Under the pieces are notes generated by a model. That model saw only the letters and a list, made by a program, of their open reading frames with translations, had not been told where the DNA came from and did no database searches. Shown here piece after piece: positions 1 through 8,197 of a DNA stretch of 64,000 nucleotides. The stretch comes from Paenibacillus sp. FSL R7-0337 (lineage in GTDB: Bacteria > Bacillota > Bacilli > Paenibacillales > Paenibacillaceae), in contig NZ_CP150218.1 of the NCBI RefSeq assembly GCF_037969875.1, positions 1,612,001 through 1,676,000 on the forward strand, read 5' to 3'. How positions within the stretch are numbered: position 1 is the first letter of the stretch; each line of letters opens with the position of its first letter. The position numbers and the translations under genes are program-made.

Positions 1-94
1 CCGTATGGTCCCCTGCTTGACTGAGCGCGATTAGACGTTTGACCTCCGCATCGTCCAAATAGGTCGGCGGAGCTTTTTTTGATTCTGCTTCCAT
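1..94 (-). CDS. sigF: RNA polymerase sigma-F factor, N-terminal 31 residues (gene runs off the window)
   Basis: Only the 5' end is in the window. The minus-strand frame from the ATG at 94 reads MEAESKKAPPTYLDDAEVKR and goes on LIALSQAGDHT to the window edge. The DDAEVKRLIALSQAGD part matches the start of region 1.2 of SpoIIAC/sigma-F (B. subtilis: HEVKELIKQSQNGD). Sigma-F is the first forespore-specific sigma factor. It lies 11 bp downstream of spoIIAB, the third gene of the spoIIA operon, which is the expected place. A GGGGTTGGAGCC stretch before the ATG supplies the ribosome binding site. The identification rests on the short N-terminus plus the operon context, and both agree. Confidence 0.9.
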   Translation of the reverse strand, partial: MEAESKKAPPTYLDDAEVKRLIALSQAGDHT

Positions 95-105
95 GGCTCC
101 AACCC

Positions 106-561
106 CTAATTGTATAAAGCTTTTTTCGAGACGATGGTTTTCTTCATGGAGATTGAGGTTCCGCGTCCCGGTTCGCTGATAACCTCGAATTCATCCATGA
201 AATTCTCCATAATGGTGAAGCCCATACCTGACCGCTCCAGCTCCGGCTTCGAGGTATACAGCGGCTGCTGGGCCAGCTCCAGATCCTCAATGCCCCGGCC
301 CTTATCCTCAATCGTCAGGTGCACGGTCTCATTGTCGAGCGAAGCGGATATACTGACAACGCCAGCGGGATCACTGTCATAACCGTGAATAATACAATTG
401 GTGACAGCCTCCGAGACTACCGTCTTCAGGTCATTCAGCTCCTCCATCGTCGGATCGAGCCGGGAGACAAAGGCCGCCACTACGACACGCGCGAACGATT
501 CATTCTCAGACAGCGCAGCAAATTGGACACTCATGAAGTTACGGGCTTCGCTACTAGTCAT
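106..561 (-). CDS. spoIIAB: Anti-sigma F factor and serine kinase SpoIIAB
   Basis: 151 residues, GHKL ATPase fold. SpoIIAB binds and holds sigma-F inactive, and phosphorylates SpoIIAA. Visible motifs are the N box around residues 51-60 ([10 protein letters not shown]), the ATP-binding DKGRGI at 86-91 and the lid motif SGMGFTI at 111-117. The stretch [18 protein letters not shown] is nearly identical to the B. subtilis protein as I remember it. The ATG overlaps the spoIIAA stop (ATGA at 558-561), with GGAGGT just upstream, so the two are translationally coupled. The N-terminus (MTSSEARN) is about five residues longer than in B. subtilis. Confidence 0.97.
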   Translation of the reverse strand: MTSSEARNFMSVQFAALSENESFARVVVAAFVSRLDPTMEELNDLKTVVSEAVTNCIIHGYDSDPAGVVSISASLDNETVHLTIEDKGRGIEDLELAQQPLYTSKPELERSGMGFTIMENFMDEFEVISEPGRGTSISMKKTIVSKKALYN

Positions 562-911
562 AACGCGACCTCCAAATCCGAGAGTGCAGAGCTCTCGTCG
601 TCATATAGGGGCATGATTTTGAACAGGCCCGACATTTCCAGCAGGCGCTTCACAGGCGCTGTGGCATCGCAGACTGCCATTTTGCCGCCCTTACTGCGGA
701 TCAGCTTGTACCGTCCCAGAATCACTCCGAGACCCGAGCTGTCCATGAACTGCAGCTCCTTCAGACTCAGGATCAGATGCTCCACCTGGCCCCGCATAAT
801 TGCTTCATCCATATCCATACGTACATAATCGGCTGCGTGATGATCCAGTTCCCCGGACAACCGGACAATCAGCACACCCCGGTGATGCTCCATCTCCACA
901 TGAGAATTCAT
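558..911 (-). CDS. spoIIAA: Anti-sigma F factor antagonist SpoIIAA
   Basis: 117 residues from the ATG at 911, exactly the B. subtilis length; an upstream in-frame start would add 28 residues unlike the family and lacks a good ribosome site, whereas AGAGGAGAG lies before 911. STAS-domain protein. The phosphorylated serine is Ser58 in [13 protein letters not shown] (residues 55-67). Unphosphorylated SpoIIAA frees sigma-F from SpoIIAB in the forespore. First gene of the spoIIAA-spoIIAB-sigF operon. The 235 bp between it and dacF should hold the operon promoter, expected to be sigma-H and Spo0A dependent; I see only a weak 0A-like match (TTGTCGTG, minus strand, near 1012-1020) there. Confidence 0.97.
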   Translation of the reverse strand: MNSHVEMEHHRGVLIVRLSGELDHHAADYVRMDMDEAIMRGQVEHLILSLKELQFMDSSGLGVILGRYKLIRSKGGKMAVCDATAPVKRLLEMSGLFKIMPLYDDESSALSDLEVAL

Positions 912-1146
912 GCTTGCCACTCTCCTCTTCGTTGCTTGGACAACCGCCCTGTAACCATTTCTTTCCCCTACAAGGACAAGGTTTCTACACCGCAATTGAG
1001 GATTCCTGCCTCACGACAAAACTAGAAGAAAACTCCTAAGAACTTACACAAAGCCCCTAGTTCAATCTACAAAAAAGAACAAATCGCGAACAGGTGAAAT
1101 ACTGGAGCATGTGCGGCGGTTGGCAGATCAAATGGATCGGCAGCCT

Positions 1147-2355
1147 CTAATCCTTCGTGAACATAGCGCCCGTGGCCCGCTTGAACAGCTTCCACCAGCC
1201 CGCCTTCGGGATCGTTTCGCCTGCCTTCAGCTCATATTCCTTCAACACATCGTTCCCCTGATAGACCACCAGCTTGCCGACCGTCTGGCCTTCAGCCACC
1301 GGAGCCTTCACCTGCTCATTCAGCACCAGCTCGTGGCGGATGCCCTCCTGAGTCACTCCTTTACGGAGCAGCACACTATAGTCTTCCTTCGCCACCAGCG
1401 GCAGCTGCGACTTCACGCCCTTCTCAATCCTTACCGTGCCGATGGTGTCGCCTGCCTTGTGAATCGTATGCAATTTATATTGGGAAAAGAGGTAGTCGAA
1501 CATCGCTGAGACCTCGCTGTTACGGGTCTTGGTGTTCGGCTCACCCAGCACTACCGCTACAGCACGCAGGCCGTCTCTGGCCGCCGTCGCCGACAGACAG
1601 AACTTCGCTTCGGACGTATATCCCGTCTTCAGTCCGTCAGCCCCTGTGTAGAACCGCACCAGCTTGTTGGTGTTGACCAGCCAGAACGGCTTGGTGGAAT
1701 CTTTGCGCAGGTAATCCTGATAAGAGCCGGTGTATTTGATAATCTGCTCATGCTTCAGCAGCTCCCGGCTAATGACGGCAATATCATGCGCGGAGGAATA
1801 ATGATTCGCAGCCGGCAGGCCGTTGCAGTTGGCGAAATGAGTATCCTTCAGGCCCAGGTCCTGCGCCCTCTGGTTCATGAGATCGACGAAGGCGCTCTCC
1901 GAGCCGGCGATTTTCTCCGCCATAGCTACGGAAGCATCATTGCCGGAGGCCATCGCGATGCCCTTCAGCATATCGTCCACCGTCATTTCCTCGCCCGGCT
2001 CTAAGAAAATCTGCGAACCGCCCATCGATGCCGCATACTCGCTGGTCCGCACCTTGTCGGTCAGCTGCAGCTTGCCCTCGTCCAGCGCCTCCACGGTCAG
2101 CAGCATGGTCATAATCTTGGTAATACTGGCCGGCGGAAGTTTATCATGGCTGTTCTTCTCATAGATGACCGTGCCCGTGCTTGCATCCATAAGAATGGCA
2201 GAACGCGCCCCCGGCGCCAGCTCCGCAGCCGCCCCTCCGGCATTGCCGGAATTTGCGGTGCCTTTGGCTTTTTCCTCGGCCCAGGCACCTGTAGCGCCTC
2301 CCAGAACCGACACAGCAATGCACAGCACAAGCGTTACATAACGAATTTTCCTCAC
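1147..2355 (-). CDS. dacF: D-alanyl-D-alanine carboxypeptidase DacF (sporulation penicillin-binding protein)
   Basis: 402 residues from a GTG at 2355. This start has AGGAGGGG nine bases upstream and gives a normal signal peptide (MRKIRYVTLVLCIAVSVLGG, then A-x-A near residue 26); the ATG at 2385 places the ribosome site inside the gene. Peptidase S11 family. The three active-site motifs are present: SITK (residues 77-80), SGN (137-139) and KTG (243-245). The C-terminal part (about 300-402) matches the beta-sandwich and amphipathic anchor seen in DacA/DacF. It trims the pentapeptide of peptidoglycan. Its place just before spoIIAA is the B. subtilis arrangement, which points to DacF rather than DacA. 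Confidence 0.93.
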   Translation of the reverse strand: MRKIRYVTLVLCIAVSVLGGATGAWAEEKAKGTANSGNAGGAAAELAPGARSAILMDASTGTVIYEKNSHDKLPPASITKIMTMLLTVEALDEGKLQLTDKVRTSEYAASMGGSQIFLEPGEEMTVDDMLKGIAMASGNDASVAMAEKIAGSESAFVDLMNQRAQDLGLKDTHFANCNGLPAANHYSSAHDIAVISRELLKHEQIIKYTGSYQDYLRKDSTKPFWLVNTNKLVRFYTGADGLKTGYTSEAKFCLSATAARDGLRAVAVVLGEPNTKTRNSEVSAMFDYLFSQYKLHTIHKAGDTIGTVRIEKGVKSQLPLVAKEDYSVLLRKGVTQEGIRHELVLNEQVKAPVAEGQTVGKLVVYQGNDVLKEYELKAGETIPKAGWWKLFKRATGAMFTKD

Positions 2356-2436
2356 AATGGTTCCCCTCCTGAACTTAACCTTCATTTCACAGGTACTGTG
2401 TTCCAGTTTCGTCAGAATGGCAGGAAATTATTCCAG

Positions 2437-2472
2437 TTCAGCGAGAAATAGAAGGATTAGCTATCTAGTGAA
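2437..2472. repeat. Dispersed intergenic repeat, copy 1 (partial)
   Basis: Shares 21 identical bases (2437-2457, beginning TTCAGCGAGAAATAGAAGG) with 29682-29702, then a diverged tail of about 13 bases in which 9 match. Both copies are intergenic. This copy lies upstream of dacF and lacks the hairpin-forming left part seen at 29645-29681. Confidence 0.6.
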
Positions 2473-2495
2473 ACAGATACATACTGTAATTCAAA

Positions 2496-2710
2496 CTATA
2501 TAGATTGAACTAATAATTTTAGCTAAGGAAATGTGGCGGAGGGGAATTTTGGAACTGGAGGAGCGTTAGCGAACGCCTTTGTCTACGGATTTCAACCGTT
2601 CAAAACGGTATAAAATCATGAAATCTGTAAACAACAGCGGCCGGAAGCCCAAAACTTCTCTGGAGTCAAGTTTTATTCCAAAACATAAAAAACATTAGTT
2701 CAATATATAG
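2496..2710. repeat. MITE-like element of about 215 bp with terminal inverted repeats
   Basis: The left end at 2496-2513 is CTATATAGATTGAACTAA. The right end at 2695-2710 is TTAGTTCAATATATAG, its reverse complement apart from a two-base gap. The interior has two internal hairpins: GCGTT-AGCG-AACGC near 2565-2580, and a long imperfect stem in which TTGTCTACGGATTTCA (about 2579-2594) pairs with TGAAATCTGTAAACAA (about 2619-2634), with ACCG/CGGT inside the loop. No reading frame is recognisable. This accounts for most of the gap between dacF and the next gene. A 12-base piece of the terminal repeat (TAGTTCAATCTA) also occurs at 1058-1069. Confidence 0.55.
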
Positions 2711-2715
2711 ATTTC

Positions 2716-2763
2716 AAAAAAAGGCTTTCCCAGGTATCTTCACAGATACTTGAGAAAGCCTCT
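2716..2763 (-). terminator. Rho-independent terminator of the ExsC-like gene
   Basis: On the minus strand the sequence forms AGGCTTTC...GAAAGCCT with an inner CAAGTATCT/AGATACCTG stem, followed by a run of seven T. It begins about 20 bp after the stop codon of the gene at 2785-3210. Confidence 0.85.
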
Positions 2764-2784
2764 TTAAGTGGTGCTAAGAATGGC

Positions 2785-3210
2785 CTATCCGCCGATAGCC
2801 AGAGCGCTGAATATAACAGGTCCCACCACTGTAGCAATGGAGTCCGCATCCTGGTTCTCTACAATCAGCTGATAGTTCTGCACACCGGACGGGACGTTGA
2901 TATCTACCATATGCAGCGAAATAATACCGTCGTCATTGAAGTTCTCTTCAAGCTCTACCCGAGCATAGAATATTTCGGTGCCTGCCCGCCAGATGCGGAC
3001 CAGCACATTAGGAGTATCCAGAGTAACATCCACGCCGATGGTGGCTTTCAGTTCAACCTTATTGGGAAAATGTCCTGGAACTGCCGGATCGATATGAACC
3101 GACGTTCCTGCAATCTGTATACCTGCCGGAGAAATAGGGACGGGTATGGAAACCCCGTTAGTAATAGGTGTAACTACAGAGGCGTTATAATCTAACAGTA
3201 TTTTGGCCAA
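2785..3210 (-). CDS. Possible exosporium/spore-surface protein, ExsC-like
   Basis: 141 residues from a TTG start (GGAG nine bases upstream). No signal peptide or membrane segment. The C-terminal half is beta-rich: NKVELKATIGVDV, VLVRIWRAGTEIFYARVE, VPSGVQNYQLIVENQDADS and a terminal VVGPVIFSALAIGG. This layout and the closing motif resemble what I recall of Bacillus cereus exosporium protein C and the jelly-roll C-terminal domains of exosporium proteins. It stands alone, with its own terminator, between dacF and an acyltransferase. The assignment is by remembered similarity only; it could be another small structural protein. Confidence 0.45.
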   Translation of the reverse strand: MAKILLDYNASVVTPITNGVSIPVPISPAGIQIAGTSVHIDPAVPGHFPNKVELKATIGVDVTLDTPNVLVRIWRAGTEIFYARVELEENFNDDGIISLHMVDINVPSGVQNYQLIVENQDADSIATVVGPVIFSALAIGG

Positions 3211-3285
3211 AGTGTATCACTCCTTTTCATATTCTACTAAAGTATATGTAAAATATGAAAAAGAGCTTGTGCACCTGTCCGCGCG

Positions 3286-4296
3286 TTAACGTGCGTTGCT
3301 AGAGTTTACTGCCGGACGCCTCCCGCCCTTATGCCCGAGATAGAGTCTGGAGAGTACCGGAGAGCGTACAGCCCACATGGCCACTAGCAGCGGCACGCCC
3401 ACACCGATCAGCGTAAAGGGGATCAACCCGTAATCCGCGCCGAGCAGATATTTCAGGCTGTAATTCAGTGGCAGATGCAGGTACATGATCGCAATAGAGT
3501 TGCGCCCCAGGCTGCCCATCCAATCCAGCGGAACAAGCTGCACCAGCCGGTACACCCCGGCGCAAATGGTCAACGAGACCAGCAGCGGTACTGCGAGATC
3601 CAGCACGAGTGACGTATATTCCTTGTATTTCATATTCAAGCTGTACTGAATAATTCCCCTCCGTTCCAGCAGCAGCACAAGGCCGCACAACGGGAGCAGC
3701 ACCAGGAGCGCCGAATAGCGGCGAATCAGCGCAGGGATCAACTGTTTGCCGTAGAAGCCAATGGCATAATAAGTGATGGCGAGCAGCGACACATCAATGT
3801 TCCAGGGAAGGTTGAAGTTCTTGAGCGAGGTCAGGGAGATCACATGAGAGAGGAGGTAAGCAGAGGCAATTATTAGAAATTGGATACTGCGGGAAAAACG
3901 GACGATATATCCGAACAGCAGCTGGGTGAACAGCAGGCAGGTGATGAACCAGAACACCCCGTAAGGCCCCGTGAGCGACAATCCCCCGTAGAGCAGCCTC
4001 GCTACATTCTCTGCGAACCCCTTAAGATTCAGGTTGAACAGCAGCAGCACTGCCGCAATCAGGAGTCCGTAGGCAAAATAAGGAGTCATCAGCCCCCGTG
4101 TCCGCTTCACTGCCCAGCGCAGATAACGTCCGGGTTCGACCGGCTTAAACAGCAGCCCGCTAAGCATGAAGAACAAAGGCATCCGGAACCAGGACAAATA
4201 ATGGTTCGCTGCCGCATCGCCCGAGTGGCCCATAACGACAAATATAATACTGAATCCCTTGGCGGCATCAATCCATAATTCGCGTGGTTTGTTCAC
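3286..4296 (-). CDS. Membrane acyltransferase, acyltransferase-3 family
   Basis: 336 residues from a GTG at 4296 preceded by GGGAGAAG. A longer frame opening with TTG at 4368 must be rejected because that TTG is the -35 element of the promoter. The start NKPRELWIDAAKGFSIIFVVMGHSG carries the D-x-x-K-G and H of the Acyl_transf_3 (OafA/NodX) family, and FRMPLFFMLSGLLF follows at about 40-52. About ten hydrophobic segments cover the rest, as in fucose 4-O-acetylase-like proteins. Such enzymes transfer O-acetyl or other acyl groups to surface polysaccharide or lipid. It is a lone gene with its own promoter, so the acceptor cannot be told. Confidence 0.8.
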   Translation of the reverse strand: MNKPRELWIDAAKGFSIIFVVMGHSGDAAANHYLSWFRMPLFFMLSGLLFKPVEPGRYLRWAVKRTRGLMTPYFAYGLLIAAVLLLFNLNLKGFAENVARLLYGGLSLTGPYGVFWFITCLLFTQLLFGYIVRFSRSIQFLIIASAYLLSHVISLTSLKNFNLPWNIDVSLLAITYYAIGFYGKQLIPALIRRYSALLVLLPLCGLVLLLERRGIIQYSLNMKYKEYTSLVLDLAVPLLVSLTICAGVYRLVQLVPLDWMGSLGRNSIAIMYLHLPLNYSLKYLLGADYGLIPFTLIGVGVPLLVAMWAVRSPVLSRLYLGHKGGRRPAVNSSNAR

Positions 4297-4339
4297 TGTC
4301 TTCTCCCATCTCCTCCCAAATAAGTTGTAATTTAAAGTA

Positions 4340-4368
4340 ATTATAAGAGGGTTTGTTTTTATTTTCAA
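4340..4368 (-). promoter_or_regulatory. Sigma-A type promoter of the acyltransferase gene
   Basis: Minus strand TTGAAA (4368-4363), a 17-base spacer, then a perfect TATAAT (4345-4340). The -10 lies 44 bp before the chosen GTG start, with GGGAGGAG and GGGAGAAG in between. Between this promoter and the oppF-like gene (about 4370-4790) I see no gene; only a short GGGGAC-GAT-GTCCCC inverted repeat (4460-4474) stands out. Confidence 0.8.
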
Positions 4369-4792
4369 ACTTCAGTGAAATATTTCAGCGTTATTTCTGA
4401 AAGGATATTCCCTTAACAACGGAGCAGACTCTGTAAAAATAAGTCCTTCTGCCTAGGCGGGGGACGATGTCCCCTCCGGGCCCACAAATAGGGCTAAAGT
4501 CCGGCGGTGTTGCCGGTGACTTAGCGGGCAGGAAAAACGGCTGGTAGGGTGCAGGAAGTAGGAGGCGGGATGCCGAATGTAGCCGGTTTTTCAATTTGGT
4601 ACTGGAGATGCTGATTAATGAGTACCAGGAGTGTTGATTGGAAGGTGGGGAGCGCTGAGCACTTAGTGCCGGAGGAAGCGTTAAGCTGGCGGAGTGTGGT
4701 TAGTCCGGAATTGAATTGCGTGGTTCGTGCGTTAGAATGGCGTGGCATCAGTAGCGTGCAGTACATGGCATCAGTAGCCTGGCAGACAGCGC

Positions 4793-4820
4793 AAGGGCCA
4801 CCCGCTGCCGGATGGCCCCT
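4793..4820 (-). terminator. Probable terminator of the peptide ABC transporter operon
   Basis: Minus strand GGGCCATCCG-GCAG-CGGGTGGCCC stem of ten pairs (one G-U) lying 14 bp after the stop of the last operon gene. The following bases (TTGCGC) are poor in T, so it is a weak intrinsic terminator or an RNA-end-protecting hairpin. Confidence 0.5.
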
Positions 4821-4833
4821 CCTCACACATTAC

Positions 4834-5796
4834 TTAATACAAATGACAAGCCACCTGATGGCCTGAATCCAGCTCCCGCAGCAGCGGCGCTTCCGACTTG
4901 CAGCGGTCCATCGCATGCGGACAACGGGGGTGGAAGGCACAGCCCGTAGGCGGTGTCTCCGGGTTCGGAACATCCCCGGTCAGGACGATGCGCTGCTTTT
5001 TCAGTCCCGGATTCGGTACCGGAACGGCAGACATCAGCGCCTGCGTATAAGGATGCAGCGGCTTTGCGAAGAGCGCCTTGGTCGGCGCAAGCTCGACAAT
5101 CCGCCCCAGGTACATGACCGCCACCCGGTCGCTGATGAACTTCACAACCGACAGGTCATGCGAAATGAACATATAAGTAAGGCCGTATTGCTCCTGCAGA
5201 TCCTGCATCAGATTCAATACCTGAGCCTGGATGGAGACATCCAGTGCCGATACCGGCTCATCGCAGACAATGAACTTCGGATTCAGCGCAAGCGCACGGG
5301 CAATCCCGATCCGCTGCCGCTGGCCGCCGGAGAATTCATGGGGAAAACGGTGAGCCTGATAGGGGGACAGGCCCACCACCTCCATCAGCTGCTCGACCCT
5401 GCTTCGCAGTTCGCCGGCGGGAGCCGATCCGTGGGTACGGAGCGGTTCCTCCAGAATGCGCTGGACAGTCCAGCGGGGGTCGAGCGAAGCATAAGGGTCC
5501 TGGAACACCATTTGCATATCGGTACGGAACTTGCGGAGCTGCTCGGTATTCAGGCTGCGCACATCGGTACCGGCGAACACAATCTCGCCTTCTGTCGGCT
5601 CAATCAGCCGCAGAATAGCCCGTCCGGTGGTCGATTTCCCGCAGCCGGATTCTCCAACCACAGCCAGGGTCTCTCCCTGCTCAACGGATAGGGTAATGCC
5701 GTCAACGGCTTTGACTGCTCCGACCTGCTTAGAGAAGAAGCCTTTGCGGATCGGATAATGCTTTTTCAGATTGCGGACTTCCAGTAATGTGGTCAT
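4834..5796 (-). CDS. Oligopeptide/dipeptide ABC transporter ATP-binding protein, OppF/DppF type
   Basis: 320 residues from the ATG at 5796; GGAGGGGG precedes it and the ATG overlaps the stop of the upstream ATPase gene (ATGA). Walker A is GESGCGKST near residues 50-58, the Q-loop is [12 protein letters not shown], the signature is [15 protein letters not shown], and Walker B is [12 protein letters not shown]. The C-terminal oligopeptide-transporter extension has the Cys cluster [14 protein letters not shown], typical of OppD/F and DppD/F iron-sulphur or structural motifs. It pairs with the next protein to energise the peptide permease. Last gene of the operon dppB-dppC-dppE-M20-dppD-dppF. Confidence 0.92.
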   Translation of the reverse strand: MTTLLEVRNLKKHYPIRKGFFSKQVGAVKAVDGITLSVEQGETLAVVGESGCGKSTTGRAILRLIEPTEGEIVFAGTDVRSLNTEQLRKFRTDMQMVFQDPYASLDPRWTVQRILEEPLRTHGSAPAGELRSRVEQLMEVVGLSPYQAHRFPHEFSGGQRQRIGIARALALNPKFIVCDEPVSALDVSIQAQVLNLMQDLQEQYGLTYMFISHDLSVVKFISDRVAVMYLGRIVELAPTKALFAKPLHPYTQALMSAVPVPNPGLKKQRIVLTGDVPNPETPPTGCAFHPRCPHAMDRCKSEAPLLRELDSGHQVACHLY

Positions 5797-6770
5797 AGAA
5801 CCCCCTCCTGCTGCAGGATACAGCGGCATGTATGGCCCGGCTGCACTTCAAGCAGCTCCGGGAGCTGCTCCCGGCAGCGGTCCACCGCTACAGGACAGCG
5901 CGGTGCGAACCGGCAGCCGGGCGGCAGGCTGGCCGGATTCGGCACCTGCCCAGGAATCGAGCTGAGGCGGTCCTCATCCCCCGCCAGCTGGGGCAGGGAA
6001 GCGAGCAGCCCTTGCGTATATGGGTGCAGCGGCTGACTGTACAGAGTAGCCACATCTGTCTCCTCGACAATCTGACCCGCGTACATGATAACAACCCGGT
6101 CACACATCTCGGCAACGACTCCCAGATCATGTGTGATCATCAGGATCGACATGCCCTCATTCTTTTGCAGGTCCCGCATCAGATCAAGGATCTGGGCCTG
6201 AATGGTCACATCCAGCGCTGTCGTCGGCTCATCGGCAATGAGCAATTGGGGACTACAGACCATCGCCATCGCAATCATTACCCGCTGCCGCATCCCGCCG
6301 GAGAGCTGATGGGCATACTGCTGGGCAATCTTCTCCGGGCGGGGAATTCCCACCTTGCGCAGCATCTCCACCGCCCGAGCGTCGGCTTCCTTCTTGCTCA
6401 GCTTCAGATGATAACGGGCGGATTCGGAGATCTGGCGCCCGATTTTGAACACCGGATTCAGCGAGGTCATCGGCTCCTGAAAAATCATCGCAATCCGGTT
6501 CCCACGGATGCTCCGTACCTCTTTTACCGACATCTCCAGCATATCCTTGCCCTCAAAGCGGATGTGGCCGGAAGCAATCCGGCTGATCCGCTTAGGCAGC
6601 AGCTGCATGATCGAGAGTGAGGTGATGCTTTTGCCGCAGCCGGATTCACCGACAATGCCCAGCGTCTCTCCCTTGCGCACTGACAGACTGATGCCGTCCA
6701 CCGCACGGATCGTACCCGCCGCTGTCTGGAACTCGGTGCATAGCCCTGATACCTCCAGCAGTTCTGTCAT
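5793..6770 (-). CDS. Oligopeptide/dipeptide ABC transporter ATP-binding protein, OppD/DppD type
   Basis: 325 residues. Walker [11 protein letters not shown]-loop [12 protein letters not shown], signature [15 protein letters not shown], Walker [13 protein letters not shown], and the family C-terminal motif [14 protein letters not shown]. The LSGGMRQR form and MTSLNP place it on the OppD/DppD side, complementing the OppF-type partner downstream. GGAGGGG precedes the ATG. It lies 39 bp after the M20 hydrolase gene, so hydrolase and transporter are made from one message. Confidence 0.92.
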   Translation of the reverse strand: MTELLEVSGLCTEFQTAAGTIRAVDGISLSVRKGETLGIVGESGCGKSITSLSIMQLLPKRISRIASGHIRFEGKDMLEMSVKEVRSIRGNRIAMIFQEPMTSLNPVFKIGRQISESARYHLKLSKKEADARAVEMLRKVGIPRPEKIAQQYAHQLSGGMRQRVMIAMAMVCSPQLLIADEPTTALDVTIQAQILDLMRDLQKNEGMSILMITHDLGVVAEMCDRVVIMYAGQIVEETDVATLYSQPLHPYTQGLLASLPQLAGDEDRLSSIPGQVPNPASLPPGCRFAPRCPVAVDRCREQLPELLEVQPGHTCRCILQQEGVL

Positions 6771-6809
6771 GATTGCCCCTCCTCCTACCCCAATTTATTA
6801 TTCCTCTTC

Positions 6810-8090
6810 TTATTCCTCTTCTTCCACACCCAGATATTTAAGCGCCGTCAAAGCATACACCTTCGCACACTGGATAATCTGCCAGACGGGAGCCTTCTCG
6901 TTAAAATTATGAATCGTAGACAGCTCGGCCGGGCCATATTGCAGCACAGGAATGTTATGCGTGCGGAAATGGCGCGCATCGCTGGAGGCCCATTGCAGCA
7001 CCCCGTAGGCTTCTTCCCCGCTCACCTCACAGATACTCTCAACCAGATCCTTGACCACCGGCTCCTCACTCGGGGTCCAGTTGGCATTGCCCTGGAAGCC
7101 GAAGCCCTTCACCTCGGATTCAATGCCGGCTTCAAGCAGCAGGGAGCGGGCACGGTCCAGCACATCCCGGTAGTCTACCCCGAACGGTACACGGGAATCG
7201 ACCTGAATGCTGCAGCGGTCTGCTACTACGTTCACCTTGGTTCCGCCCTGAATCGTTCCGATGTTCACCGTCACATGGTCGAATACCTGATAGGCGAGGG
7301 AATCTCTTTCTTCGCTGCCTTTCACATACTCCTGCGAGATGCGGATAATCTCCCGGACTTCTTCGGGAATGTCCACTTTGATATCCCATAGCCGCTGTAA
7401 GGCTTCAATGCCCTTGGCTGCCTTCACAATCGCGCTGTCTCCAACCACTGGCGACAGGCTGCCGTGACCCGGTGTGCCTTCGACGGTGAATTCGAACCAG
7501 CAGCTGCCCTTTTGCCCGATGGTCGGGTTCAGGGGGCCGGAAGGCTCGGCAATCACAGCGGCGGTTCCGGTAATCAGGCCGCGCTCCAGCACCCAGGGAA
7601 CCCCGAGATGACCGCCGGTCTCTTCATCGGGCACGATCAGCAGGGAGAGATCCCCTTGCAGCGGAACGCCCAGCTTTGACAGCAGTGCAGTGACGTAGAT
7701 TAACCCGGCCAGCCCCGCCTTCATATCCGAAGCGCCTCTGCCCAGCAGATAGCCGTCCACGATATCGCCGCAGAACGGATCGAAATCCCAGCGCGAGCGG
7801 TCTCCCGCCGGAACGACATCGGTGTGTCCGCAGTAGATCAGTTTTTTACCGGTGCGCTCCTCTGCTCCTGCGCCCAGTGTGGACACCAGATTGAACATGG
7901 TTTCAGTCGCCGGATAGATCGAAGTATCGATCCCGGCTTCCTTCAGATAACTAATAATATAAGCGCTGATCTCCCGCGAATCTCCCGGCGGATTCTCCGA
8001 AGGGAATCGGATCAGCTCAGAGCACAGCGCAAGCAGCTCCTCCTGCCCGGCATCTATGGCCTCCAGCACCTTGCTTTTCCAGTCCGTCAT
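6810..8090 (-). CDS. M20 family metallopeptidase/deacylase (ArgE/DapE/ACY1 type)
   Basis: 426 residues. Metal and catalytic motifs: CGHTDVVPAGD (about 88-98), the bridging Asp in GRGASDMKAG, and the Glu pair in PDEETGGHLG (about 155). A dimerisation domain follows (GTPGHGSLSP), then SSDARHF and a C-terminal His in STIHNFNE. Such enzymes hydrolyse N-acyl amino acids, carbamoyl amino acids or short peptides. It sits inside a peptide ABC transporter operon, between the binding-protein gene and the ATPases, so its substrate is probably what the transporter brings in. Exact substrate cannot be read from sequence. Confidence 0.87.
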   Translation of the reverse strand: MTDWKSKVLEAIDAGQEELLALCSELIRFPSENPPGDSREISAYIISYLKEAGIDTSIYPATETMFNLVSTLGAGAEERTGKKLIYCGHTDVVPAGDRSRWDFDPFCGDIVDGYLLGRGASDMKAGLAGLIYVTALLSKLGVPLQGDLSLLIVPDEETGGHLGVPWVLERGLITGTAAVIAEPSGPLNPTIGQKGSCWFEFTVEGTPGHGSLSPVVGDSAIVKAAKGIEALQRLWDIKVDIPEEVREIIRISQEYVKGSEERDSLAYQVFDHVTVNIGTIQGGTKVNVVADRCSIQVDSRVPFGVDYRDVLDRARSLLLEAGIESEVKGFGFQGNANWTPSEEPVVKDLVESICEVSGEEAYGVLQWASSDARHFRTHNIPVLQYGPAELSTIHNFNEKAPVWQIIQCAKVYALTALKYLGVEEEE

Positions 8091-8197
8091 GGGTTACGAA
8101 TTCTCCTTTATGTTCCCCTCGCAGGGGAGTGTTTGAATTTGTGACAAGAAGAGGGACGAAGCCCAGGGCTTGTCCGCTCTCTTTTAGCCAAACCTGC

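Noticed and set aside
4391..4866. Short frames on both strands between acyltransferase and oppF-like gene
   Set aside because: No ribosome sites, no recognisable sequence, and they cross the promoter or terminator hairpins.
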